This document shows, in pieces, positions 37,203 to 45,891 of a DNA stretch of 64,000 nucleotides (its first letter is position 1; every line of letters begins with the position of its first letter). Under the pieces are notes generated by a model. The model was not told the origin of the DNA, made no database searches, and saw only the letters and a list, made by a program, of their open reading frames with translations. Made by a program: the position numbers and the translations under genes. The DNA comes from Pseudomonas putida (GTDB taxonomy: Bacteria; Pseudomonadota; Gammaproteobacteria; Pseudomonadales; Pseudomonadaceae): NCBI RefSeq assembly GCF_028682395.1, contig NZ_JANHLC010000001.1:434001-498000 (forward strand). The letters are read 5' to 3'.

Positions 37203-37606
37203 TGCGCCATGCGCTACTGCTCTGCGGTCTCGCGGCCGGCCTGGTCGGCTGCGCCGCCGAGCCGGTCAAGCTGCAGCAGGATAAAAGCTATGTGTTGGAA
37301 TGGATCGGCGAGCGGCCCCTGATCGATTACAGCCACCTGACCGTCACCCTTGGCAGCGATGGCCGGGCCTACGGCAATGGCGGCTGCAATCACTGGTTTG
37401 CGCCCTACACACTGGACGGCAACACACTCAGCTTCGGCAAGGTCGGCAGCACGCGCAAACTCTGTGCGCCAGCCCTGATGGAGCAGGAGCGACGCTTTCT
37501 CCAGGCGCTGGAAACCGTGCAGCGCTGGGATATCTCCCCCATCGACCAGATGCGTTTCTGGCCTGCCCAGGGCAAGCCGTTGCGCCTGTGGCTCGAAGAA
37601 GGCTGA
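37202..37606 (+). CDS. META domain lipoprotein, HslJ-like
   Basis: 134 residues. Lipoprotein signal ends LVGCAAE. The META/HslJ domain is visible as VLEWIGERPLIDYSHLTVTL, GRAYGNGGCNHWFAPY (NGCN-type motif) and FGKVGSTRKLCAP, ending with an E-x-x-FLQAL helix. Such proteins sit in the outer or inner membrane facing the periplasm; HslJ of E. coli is tied to novobiocin resistance, but the mechanism is unclear. Translation coupled to the preceding zinc-ribbon gene. Confidence 0.9.
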   Translation: MRHALLLCGLAAGLVGCAAEPVKLQQDKSYVLEWIGERPLIDYSHLTVTLGSDGRAYGNGGCNHWFAPYTLDGNTLSFGKVGSTRKLCAPALMEQERRFLQALETVQRWDISPIDQMRFWPAQGKPLRLWLEEG

Positions 37607-37632
37607 GCCGCCCGGCCTGATGGCCGGAATGA

Positions 37633-37678
37633 GCGTGCTCGCGATCTTTGCAGGCGTTGCAAAGCGTCGCCAGCACGC
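37633..37678. terminator. Large hairpin between convergent META lipoprotein and TlpA genes
   Basis: Outer arms GCGTGCT / AGCACGC and an inner TTTGCA / TGCAAA stem. It lacks a T-tract, so it may be a REP-type element; convergent position suggests a transcription boundary. Confidence 0.45.
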
Positions 37679-37698
37679 TTGTTCGCGCGGGGTAGGCC

Positions 37699-38166
37699 TC
37701 AGTTCACGGCCTGCAATTGCTTGAGTTTCAGCGTCAGCCCTGCTGCCGTTTGTTCGCCGAGCAACTGTTCGCGGACCTTGCCCTGCGGGTCGATCAGATA
37801 GGTCACCGGCAATGCTTCACTGCGCGGCAACTCGTACCGCTCGGCCGGGTCCTGGGCCAACACCGTGAAACGGATCCCCAGCGCCTCACTCGCCTGGGTG
37901 AGCTCAGCCCCTTGCATCCCATCGAAATTGACCCCGAACACTTCGACCGGCTGGCCCTTGAGTTGCTCGGCCAGGGCATTGAGCTCCGGAATCTCGATCC
38001 GGCACGGCCCACACCACTCGGCCCAGTAATTGACCACCTTCCACTGCGTGTCCAGACGCTCGGCGGCGACTTTCTGGCCATGCTGATCGACCCCGTAATC
38101 ATTGCCACAGCCACTGAGCAACAGGCTGCCCATGATTGCCACTGCCGTTATCCAACGCCTGGTCAT
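37699..38166 (-). CDS. TlpA-like thioredoxin lipoprotein
   Basis: 155 residues from ATG at 38166 with AAGGGATC before it. Lipobox LLLSGC, then the thioredoxin fold with WAEWCGPCRIEIPELN, where the CGPC pair is the redox site, and LPVTYLIDPQGKVREQLLG with the conserved cis-Pro. It should act in the periplasm as a thiol reductase for an unknown client, possibly in cytochrome c or oxidative stress pathways. It is divergent from arsC. Confidence 0.9.
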   Translation of the reverse strand: MTRRWITAVAIMGSLLLSGCGNDYGVDQHGQKVAAERLDTQWKVVNYWAEWCGPCRIEIPELNALAEQLKGQPVEVFGVNFDGMQGAELTQASEALGIRFTVLAQDPAERYELPRSEALPVTYLIDPQGKVREQLLGEQTAAGLTLKLKQLQAVN

Positions 38167-38282
38167 GCTCTGATCCCTTTCAATTGATTGGCACCGGCCT
38201 GCGACCAATCACCTCGCAAGGTTCAGCCGCACGCGCCACGCAGGTAGAATAGCCGCCACCTTACGCAAGATGCGACCAGCAC

Positions 38283-39650
<1,368 letters not shown>

Positions 39651-39701
39651 ACGGGATCGCGGGCAGTGCGCCGCAAGGCGCCTGCCCGGGCACGGGCTGG
39701 T

Positions 39702-39821
39702 TCAGCGACGCGGGCGACGACGCTCGTCATCGGTGCGAACCGGTACCGGCTGCAGCGGGGGCTCGATCAGCCCAAGGGCGACGCCGAGATCGTGGAGCCA
39801 GTTCTGGATTTTCTCTTTCAT
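39702..39821 (-). CDS. 39-residue microprotein, Arg-rich C terminus
   Basis: 39 codons starting MKEKIQNWLHDLGVALGLIE, then a Pro-rich link and the basic end DDERRRPRR. GGGGAGCG stands directly before the ATG with a good distance, and composition agrees with local coding bias. The N-terminal half would form an amphipathic helix, the tail could bind RNA or acidic partners. I recall no named family, though the phrase looks like a conserved pseudomonad small protein. It stands alone, convergent with the DUF2069 gene and downstream of the LysR gene. Confidence 0.6.
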   Translation of the reverse strand: MKEKIQNWLHDLGVALGLIEPPLQPVPVRTDDERRRPRR

Positions 39822-39968
39822 GACGCTCCCCTCTTTCGATAGTGCTAGCTGCACATCATGCTAGCGGCCAAAGCTTGTAGGCCGTCTCCTAGAGATCATA
39901 GCGCTAAGTTTCGCGCAATGCGCGCTCAAGTCGCAGGTGATCGTGACCCAGGTCACTACCGCCGATCC

Positions 39969-40826
39969 TCAAGCTGCCTGCTGCATCTCGATCCAGGCAT
40001 TCAGATTGGCCCCCACCATGCCCTTGCGCCACATCAACCAGGTGGTTGCACGCGCGAAAGGTTCGGCCAGGGTATGCACCGCCACGCTCTCACGTCCCGG
40101 CAGGCTGGCCAGCATCGATTCGGCCATCAACGCCACCCCGGCACCGGCAATCACACAGGCCAGCATGCTGGGATAGGACTCGATTTCCATCACTCGCCCC
40201 ATGCTCGCGCGATCGTGGGCATACCAGGCCTCCAGCCGCATCCGGTAGGAACAGCCCTGACGAAAGGTGAACACTGCCCGCCCCTCGACATCCAGGGCAT
40301 TGCGCACCGGCGGATGATCGGCCTCACTGACCAGCACCAGGGTTTCCTCGCACAGCGGGACGCCATCCAGGCCCGCCAGTTCCATCGGACCATCGACCAG
40401 GGCCGCATCCAGGCGCCCGCTCAGCAAGCCTTCGAGCAACTCGCCACTGGGCCCTGACTGTACCTGCAAGTTCACCGCCGGATAACGGCGGTGATAACGC
40501 GCCAGCAGCTCCGGTAAATGGATGGCCGCCGTGCTGTACATGGTCCCCAGGACAAAATCCCCGCCGGGCTGGCCACCCTGTACCGCTACCCGTGCTTCTT
40601 CGTGCAGGGCGAACAGGCGGCGCGTGTACTCCAGCAACACCTTCCCGGCGGGCGATAGCAGCAAGCGCTGACGCTCGCGAACAAACAGCTCGACGTCCAA
40701 TTGCTCTTCGAGCTGGCGCAAGCGCGTCGACAGGTTCGAGGGGACGCGATGCAAGCGCTCCGCCGCTCTGGTGAGCGAGCCTTCTTCGGCCACGGCCTGG
40801 AAGATCCGCAGTTGGCTGAACTCCAT
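39969..40826 (-). CDS. LysR family transcriptional regulator
   Basis: 285 residues from ATG at 40826. Winged helix-turn-helix at about 1-60 (EFSQLRIFQAVAEEGSLTRAAERLHRVPSNLSTRLRQLE), followed by the periplasmic-binding-like effector domain (about 90-280) with FVLGTMYSTAAIHLPELL. PSNLSTR in the recognition helix in place of the usual QPAxSxQ is typical of the PtrR/CynR-like subgroup. Divergent to an MFS gene with a palindrome between them, so it very probably controls that transporter. Confidence 0.92.
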   Translation of the reverse strand: MEFSQLRIFQAVAEEGSLTRAAERLHRVPSNLSTRLRQLEEQLDVELFVRERQRLLLSPAGKVLLEYTRRLFALHEEARVAVQGGQPGGDFVLGTMYSTAAIHLPELLARYHRRYPAVNLQVQSGPSGELLEGLLSGRLDAALVDGPMELAGLDGVPLCEETLVLVSEADHPPVRNALDVEGRAVFTFRQGCSYRMRLEAWYAHDRASMGRVMEIESYPSMLACVIAGAGVALMAESMLASLPGRESVAVHTLAEPFARATTWLMWRKGMVGANLNAWIEMQQAA

Positions 40827-40839
40827 GACTTTCTCTTTA

Positions 40840-40854
40840 AGTGAACAAGTCACT
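40840..40854. promoter_or_regulatory. Candidate LysR operator
   Basis: AGTGA-ACAAG-TCACT, a perfect 5-bp inverted repeat in the 102-base gap between lysR and the MFS gene, of the size of a LysR T-N11-A box. Confidence 0.45.
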
Positions 40855-40928
40855 CACTATTATTCATTTTTAAAGAAAGTCAATTCACCCTAGCCTAACG
40901 GTCATTGTTCGCCCCTGGAACCGCGCCC

Positions 40929-42110
40929 ATGCCTGCCCAAACCCGTTTGCTCGCCAGCTTTATCGCCTTGATGATGGCCATGGGTATTGGCCGCTTCGCC
41001 CTGACGCCGCAATTGCCTCACCTGATCAGCGAGGGACAGATCGACTTGAGCGCCGCCGGACTGATCGCCGCGGCCAACTACCTGGGCTATTTGCTCGGCG
41101 CGCTCGATGCCATGTTTGCCCGGCGTCCGGCCCAGGTGCGCCTGCGCCTGCAGGGCGGCTTGTGGCTTTGCGTCCTGCTGACCCTGGCCTCGTTCTGGGC
41201 CCAGGGATTCTGGAGTCACTGGCTCCTGCGCCTGGGCACCGGCGTGGCCAGCGCCTGGGTGCTGGTCATGATCACCGCACTCAGCCAGCCGCTGGCGATT
41301 GCCGCCGGCCGTCCTCGGCTGGGCGCCCTGGTTTTTGCCGGGCCGGGCCTGGGTATCATGCTGACCGGCCTGCTGGCGCTGGGTTCGAATCTGCTTGGGC
41401 AAGGTTCGGCGATCCTATGGCTGGTCTATGCCGTCACCGGCCTGGTGCTGCTGCTGGGAATCCTGCCGATCCTGCCTCGCCCCGGCATCGGCGAACCGGC
41501 TGCGCCCGAGCTCGCCCAGCAGCCAAGGGGCCAAGGGATCTGCCGTTTGGGGCTGGTCTATGGGCTCTATGGCATCGGCTACATCATTCCGGCGACCTTT
41601 CTTGCGCAAATGGCTAGCGCACGCTTTCAAGGCCAGTGGCAGGCTGATCTGTTCTGGCCGTGCTTCGGCCTGGCGGCAGCAGTCGGCGTGGTCCTGGCCA
41701 GCCTGCGTCGGCTTACGCCGGGGCGTACCCGTCACTGGTTGATTGCGACACTCTGGCTGCAGGCCGCGGGCGTGTTCGCCTGTCTGTTGCCAGGCGGTTT
41801 CGGGCTGGCCCTGGGTGTGCTGCTCTGCGGCACGCCGTTCCTGGCCTGCATGCAGTTGGTGATGCAGCGTTCGCGAGAGTTGGCGCCCCATGCCTCCCAA
41901 CGCAATGCCGGGCTGCTGACCGCCTGCTTTGCAGTAGGCCAGTTGGGAGGACCGCTGCTGGCGACTCTCAGCCATTTTCTGGATGGCAGCCTGCAACCGG
42001 CCTTGATCGCTGCCGCCAGTGGCCTGGTGGTCGCGGGGATCCTGATCTGGCAACCCTTGGCCCGCAAGGCTGGTGTGCCGTGCGGCGCTGGCCGCGAGGT
42101 AGCCGTCTAA
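40929..42110 (+). CDS. MFS transporter, YbfB/YjiJ family
   Basis: 393 residues with about twelve hydrophobic segments. The first helix bears MAMGIGRFALTPQLPHLI, the YbfB/YjiJ signature (GIGRFxxTPxLP), followed by DLSAAGLIAAANYLGYLLGAL. YGLYGIGYIIPATFLAQMA in the second half is also family-typical. Substrate unknown. Start at 40929 is preferred over a TTG upstream. The last 4 bases overlap the convergent DUF2177 gene. Confidence 0.92.
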   Translation: MPAQTRLLASFIALMMAMGIGRFALTPQLPHLISEGQIDLSAAGLIAAANYLGYLLGALDAMFARRPAQVRLRLQGGLWLCVLLTLASFWAQGFWSHWLLRLGTGVASAWVLVMITALSQPLAIAAGRPRLGALVFAGPGLGIMLTGLLALGSNLLGQGSAILWLVYAVTGLVLLLGILPILPRPGIGEPAAPELAQQPRGQGICRLGLVYGLYGIGYIIPATFLAQMASARFQGQWQADLFWPCFGLAAAVGVVLASLRRLTPGRTRHWLIATLWLQAAGVFACLLPGGFGLALGVLLCGTPFLACMQLVMQRSRELAPHASQRNAGLLTACFAVGQLGGPLLATLSHFLDGSLQPALIAAASGLVVAGILIWQPLARKAGVPCGAGREVAV

Positions 42111-42511
42111 GCCGATACCCGGCGAGCAACGGCATACCCGGCGCTGGCGGCCAGACAGGTCAGCACTGTGCCCCAGGCCATATCCAGCACGGCCAATTGC
42201 CCGGGCCAGGCGTGCAGCGTGGCCCAGTTGCTCAGATCGTAAGTGCCGTAGGCGACCAGCCCGAGCAATGCGCCAAAGCCGGCGGCGTGCCAGCCACTGC
42301 GGTGTGCCAGCGCAGGACACACCACGAGCACCACGACACCCAGCACATACATCAGGTAAAACGCCACCGCCGGCCCCCACAATGGCTGATCACGCATCAG
42401 CGGCCCCAGCAGCGCCCCATAGGTGGGGCCCATCATCACACCGAGCCAGAGACCGTCGAGGAGCAGAAAAACCAGCAACGTTACGACGTAGGCCAGCAGG
42501 TTGCGCTTCAT
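42107..42511 (-). CDS. DUF2177 membrane protein
   Basis: 134 residues, four hydrophobic segments. FLLLDGLWLGVMMGPTYGALLG and GALLGLVAYGTYDLSNWATL match the DUF2177 family (aspartate- and tyrosine-bearing helices). Unknown function. It begins 26 bases after the S1-domain gene on the same strand, so a shared transcript is possible. Confidence 0.88.
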   Translation of the reverse strand: MKRNLLAYVVTLLVFLLLDGLWLGVMMGPTYGALLGPLMRDQPLWGPAVAFYLMYVLGVVVLVVCPALAHRSGWHAAGFGALLGLVAYGTYDLSNWATLHAWPGQLAVLDMAWGTVLTCLAASAGYAVARRVSA

Positions 42512-42536
42512 GGTCGATGATCTCCGTCGGGGGATA

Positions 42537-43373
42537 TCAGCTCAGTTCGATGCGATCGGCGTGGATCACGATACGCCCTTCTTTGTAGAGCGCCCCAATC
42601 GCTTTCTTGAAGTTGCCCTTGCTGACACCGAACAGGCCACTGATCACGCTCGGATCGCTCTTGTCGCTCACGGGCAGTACGCCATTGTTTTCACGCAACT
42701 TGGCGAGGATCTTCGAGTTCAGGCTGCTGGCCGCTTCCTGGCCAATCGGTTGCAGGCTCAAGGCGATCTTGCCATCGGCGCGGACCTCCTTGATAAAGCC
42801 TTTTTCCTGTTTACCCGGACGTAGGAACTTGAACACTTCGTTCTTGTGGATCAGGCCCCAGTGCTTGTTGTTGATAATGGCCTTGAAGCCCATGTCGGTC
42901 GCTTCAGCCACCAGCAGATCAACTTCCTGGCCGACCTTGTAGTCCGCCGGTGTCTTGTCCAGGTAGCGATCCAGGCGGGCCGTGGCCGTGATACGGCGAG
43001 TGTGCTTGTCGAGATAGACATGCACCACACAGTACTCGCCAGCGCTCAGTTGACGCTTCTCTTCGGAGTACGGCAGCAGCAGGTCCTTGGGCAGGCCCCA
43101 GTCGAGGAACACGCCAATGCTGTTCACCTCAACCACTTTCAGACTGGCAAATTCACCCACCTGAACTTTCGGTTTTTCGGTGGTAGCAATTAATTTATCG
43201 TCGCTATCGAGATAAATAAAAACATTCAGCCAGTCTTCATCTTCGCTGGGAATATCTTTAGGAATATAACGATTGGGCAACAGAATTTCGCCTTCCTGCC
43301 CACCGTCCAGATACAAACCGAAGTTTGTATGTTTAACCACTTGCAAACTGTTGTAGCGACCCACTAAAGCCAT
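42537..43373 (-). CDS. cvfB: S1 RNA-binding domain protein, CvfB family
   Basis: 278 residues from ATG at 43373. Three S1-type beta barrels in tandem (about 1-65, 70-130, 145-215; e.g. LQVVKHTNFGLYLDGGQEGEILLP, then EVNSIGVFLDWGLPKDLLLP and EATDMGFKAIINNKHWGLIH) followed by a C-terminal winged helix (DPSVISGLFGVSKGNFKKAIGALYKEGRI). This is the CvfB arrangement known from Gram-positive bacteria, where it affects virulence genes through RNA. The first 200 bases are unusually AT-rich for this window. Targets unknown. Confidence 0.9.
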   Translation of the reverse strand: MALVGRYNSLQVVKHTNFGLYLDGGQEGEILLPNRYIPKDIPSEDEDWLNVFIYLDSDDKLIATTEKPKVQVGEFASLKVVEVNSIGVFLDWGLPKDLLLPYSEEKRQLSAGEYCVVHVYLDKHTRRITATARLDRYLDKTPADYKVGQEVDLLVAEATDMGFKAIINNKHWGLIHKNEVFKFLRPGKQEKGFIKEVRADGKIALSLQPIGQEAASSLNSKILAKLRENNGVLPVSDKSDPSVISGLFGVSKGNFKKAIGALYKEGRIVIHADRIELS

Positions 43374-43727
43374 TTCCGGAACCCTCATTGCGTGGCGCGC
43401 ATTCTACCCGAGTTTCTCAACGACGTTGGCCATGGACAAACGCCTCCGATAAAAACCGCCAGTGGCTTGTTTTTCAAGGCTTGCAGAGCAAGGTCGGGCC
43501 GCCCGTCGGGTCACTGGAAGGGTAGCAGACCGCACCCGACGCGTTCACCGCCGTCTACCTGCTCGGTTCTTCCCAGTTAAAACAGCGAGTTAGCCGCCTA
43601 TTGGCGCGTTGAACTTGGCCTATATCTGGCACCATCGCCCAGGACTAAATTAATCAGGAAGATATTTACCAAGCAATTGTCAAGCATTTCATGTAATATG
43701 CCTGGCCAAGTTAATTTCTACAGGTTA
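43374..43727. promoter_or_regulatory. 354-base divergent gap between cvfB and the 62-residue gene
   Basis: No gene supported. GC-rich near cvfB and AT-rich from about 43600, where the promoter for the small gene would lie. No confident -35/-10 pair or terminator is visible. Confidence 0.35.
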
Positions 43728-43916
43728 ATGGCCGCCATGCGCGTAAAAGCATCCAACAGCAAAGCAAAGCCAGCTCCAGCCGTCGAAACCAGCGATTCGA
43801 TCAATGAACAAATCGCCGCGTTCCTGAAGTCCGGTGGTGAAATCCAGCAAATTGCCAAGGGCGTCAGCGGCCAGACATTCGGCCCGTCCAAGCAGATCAC
43901 CCTCGGCAAGAAGTAA
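43728..43916 (+). CDS. Small basic protein, function unknown
   Basis: 62 residues from ATG at 43728, which AGG precedes by 5 bases; ATG at 43737 is an alternative. The product has a Lys/Ala-rich N terminus (RVKASNSKAKPAPAVET), a predicted helix (DSINEQIAAFLKSGGEIQQIAK) and a Gly/Lys end (GPSKQITLGKK). Coding use agrees with the neighbours. The size and charge suggest a nucleic-acid- or ribosome-related role, but nothing proves it. It is flanked by long non-coding stretches and stands alone. Confidence 0.7.
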   Translation: MAAMRVKASNSKAKPAPAVETSDSINEQIAAFLKSGGEIQQIAKGVSGQTFGPSKQITLGKK

Positions 43917-43944
43917 CACCCCTCGCAACAAGCCCGGTCCCTAA

Positions 43945-43965
43945 GCGCTCCAACCCTCGGAGCGC
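43945..43965 (+). terminator. Hairpin after the 62-residue gene
   Basis: GCGCTCC / GGAGCGC stem, 28 bases after the stop, without a T-tract. Probable transcript end. Confidence 0.4.
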
Positions 43966-44074
43966 CAGGACTGCCGCCTCCCCCGTCATCGGCTCCCCCT
44001 CTTCTGCTCTTGAGCGGCTGAACTGCCGGGCGCATCCTGGGTTCTACAGGACACGTTCGTGCAAGGACCCGCCC

Positions 44075-44944
44075 ATGTATCGCACATTCAAAACCCTCTG
44101 CCTGCTGCTCAGCCTGAGCCTGCTACTGGGCGCCTGCAGCCGCATGGGCCTGGCCTATCGCAATCTCGATGTGATCATCCCCTGGACACTCAGCGATTAC
44201 CTGCAAATGGACCGCGAACAGAAAGGCTGGTTTAACGACCGCCTCCAATCCCAACTCGACTGGCATTGCACCACCCAGCTCCCTGGCTACCTGGACTGGC
44301 TCGACCGTCTCCAACTGATGGTCGAAACCCGCGAGGTCAACGATGCCAATCTCTGGCAACGCACCCAGGAGGCCCGCCAGGCCATCGCCGACATCGCCCG
44401 CCAGATCACCCCGCCAGCCACCGAACTGCTGCAGGGGCTGGATAACCAGCAAGTCGCACAGCTGAACCGCGCCCTCGCCAAGGACCTGCGCCAGCGCCAG
44501 GCCGAATACGTACAACCGCCCCTGGCCGAGCAAGTCGACGAACGGGCAAAGCGCATGAACAAACGCCTGAGCACCTGGCTCGGGCCGCTGACGGCCGGCC
44601 AACGCCAACGGGTCAGCGCCTGGTCAGCCGAACTGGGGGAACAGAACCGCGAATGGATCGGCAACCGTGCCCGCTGGCAGGCACTCTTTAGTGCAGCGCT
44701 GGCACAAAGGCAGCAGCCCGACTTTCCTCAACGGCTGAACACCTTGATCGTCGACCGGGAAAGCCTGTGGACCGAGGAGTACCGCCAGGCGTTCCTACGT
44801 ACCGAGCAAGCCACCCGCAGCCTGCTGGTCGACCTGCTGGCCGAAAGCTCGGCGGGCCAGCGCCAGCGGCTGGTCAAGAAAATCGCCCAGACCCGCCAGG
44901 ACTTCAGCGAGCTCAAATGCCTGCAAGCCGCTCGCCAACCCTGA
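44075..44944 (+). CDS. DUF6279 family lipoprotein
   Basis: 289 residues. Lipobox LLLGAC after a 20-residue signal. The rest is highly helical, rich in Q, R and L: GLAYRNLDVIIPWTLSDYLQM, a long stretch with WQRTQEARQAIADIARQ, ERAKRMNKRLSTWLGPL and QRQRLVKKIAQTRQDF. The RMGLAYRNLD..W start with W/D block is typical of the DUF6279 lipoproteins widespread in Pseudomonas and Xanthomonas. Function unknown; it should be outer-membrane anchored. Confidence 0.88.
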   Translation: MYRTFKTLCLLLSLSLLLGACSRMGLAYRNLDVIIPWTLSDYLQMDREQKGWFNDRLQSQLDWHCTTQLPGYLDWLDRLQLMVETREVNDANLWQRTQEARQAIADIARQITPPATELLQGLDNQQVAQLNRALAKDLRQRQAEYVQPPLAEQVDERAKRMNKRLSTWLGPLTAGQRQRVSAWSAELGEQNREWIGNRARWQALFSAALAQRQQPDFPQRLNTLIVDRESLWTEEYRQAFLRTEQATRSLLVDLLAESSAGQRQRLVKKIAQTRQDFSELKCLQAARQP

Positions 44945-44960
44945 ACCCGTCGACCGGCCC

Positions 44961-45353
44961 TCAGGCAATCTGCGCTTTCGAGGCGAGGTCATCGAACACG
45001 TGCGGGTCAAGGGCGTCGACCTGGGCATCGAGTACCTCAAGCGGGTGGTTGTTACCTGGGATACTGCTATCGAGCAGGCACAACAGGCTGGAGCCCCGTG
45101 GCGTCAGGCGAAAGTTCTCGCCATTACCGCCCTCCTCCTCCGGCCGGCTTTCGATAAAGCCACGCTTGAGCAGCAAAGCTTCGTAATCCGCCGCCAGCGC
45201 CTTGAGCTCATCCAGATTGCCGACCGCCTCGCCCTTCGCGGCCTGGGCAGTGGCGTGTTCTTCGGCGTAGGCGCGTGGCGCGAAACTGTGGTCGGCGCCG
45301 TTCTGCACTTCGTGGAGCAGTCGTTCGATCAACTCCCAGTTATAGGTGGTCAT
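44961..45353 (-). CDS. Small protein with winged-helix character, unknown
   Basis: 130 residues from ATG at 45353. It begins MTTYNWELIERLLHEVQN, like DUF2513-type proteins, and has a KRGFIESRPEE ... FRLTPRGSSLL segment that looks like the wing of a winged helix (RLT-G). The C terminus (LDAQVDALDPHVFDDLAS) is acidic. It may be a small transcriptional regulator, but no DNA target is seen. It is convergent with the DUF6279 gene, 17 bases apart. Confidence 0.72.
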   Translation of the reverse strand: MTTYNWELIERLLHEVQNGADHSFAPRAYAEEHATAQAAKGEAVGNLDELKALAADYEALLLKRGFIESRPEEEGGNGENFRLTPRGSSLLCLLDSSIPGNNHPLEVLDAQVDALDPHVFDDLASKAQIA

Positions 45354-45481
45354 TGTGCTCAGCCTCCCGGCCTTGGTGACGTGCTGAAAAGAAACCTTCA
45401 GCAGTAATGACACAGGCCCGTGACCACCGTTCAGTCAAAGCGGACTGACGGTATTGCCGGCGCAACCCAGGGGATTTGGTT

Positions 45482-45509
45482 GAACTTTTCCACCGCCAAA
45501 TACCTCAAC
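45482..45509 (+). promoter_or_regulatory. Possible AlgU (sigma-22)-type promoter
   Basis: GAACTT (45482-45487), 17-base spacer, then TCAAC (45505-45509); the -35 is consensus, the -10 is weak. About 50 bases before the small exported-protein gene. Confidence 0.3.
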
Positions 45510-45558
45510 CGCATACGCCGACTTCACGGCGCCCGTTACGGCTCCCGGAGGCCCGACC

Positions 45559-45834
45559 ATGAGAACACTGACGCATATCACCCTCGCCGCCTGCTTGCTC
45601 GGTGCCCTGCCTGCGCTGGCCTGCACCCCGGAAGAAGCCTCGGCCAAGCGTGACCAACTGGCTCGGGAGATCGCCAAAATCACTGAGCAGAACCCGCACA
45701 AGGCCAAGGAAATCAACGATGAGTTGCAGAAGATGAAGCTGCAGACGGCCAGCCAGGATCAGCCAGACAACTGCCAACTGATCGACAAACGCTTGAAAGA
45801 GCTGGATACGGCCGCAGACAAAGCCGAGCAATAG
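45559..45834 (+). CDS. Small exported protein, function unknown
   Basis: 91 residues with a signal peptide ending LPALA; the mature form, about 70 residues, starts CTPEEASAKRDQLAREI. It is a charged helical protein with two Cys (the first mature residues and NCQLI), which could form a disulfide in the periplasm. No named family recognised. A candidate AlgU promoter lies before it and a clear terminator after it, so it is a one-gene unit. Confidence 0.78.
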   Translation: MRTLTHITLAACLLGALPALACTPEEASAKRDQLAREIAKITEQNPHKAKEINDELQKMKLQTASQDQPDNCQLIDKRLKELDTAADKAEQ

Positions 45835-45847
45835 CCCCCGAATACCA

Positions 45848-45873
45848 AAACGCCCGGACAAGTCCGGGCGTTT
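45848..45873. terminator. Bidirectional terminator
   Basis: AAACGCCCGGAC / GTCCGGGCGTTT perfect stem between the small exported-protein gene and the convergent helicase gene. Confidence 0.85.
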
Positions 45874-45891
45874 CGCGTGATGCCAGTTGGC

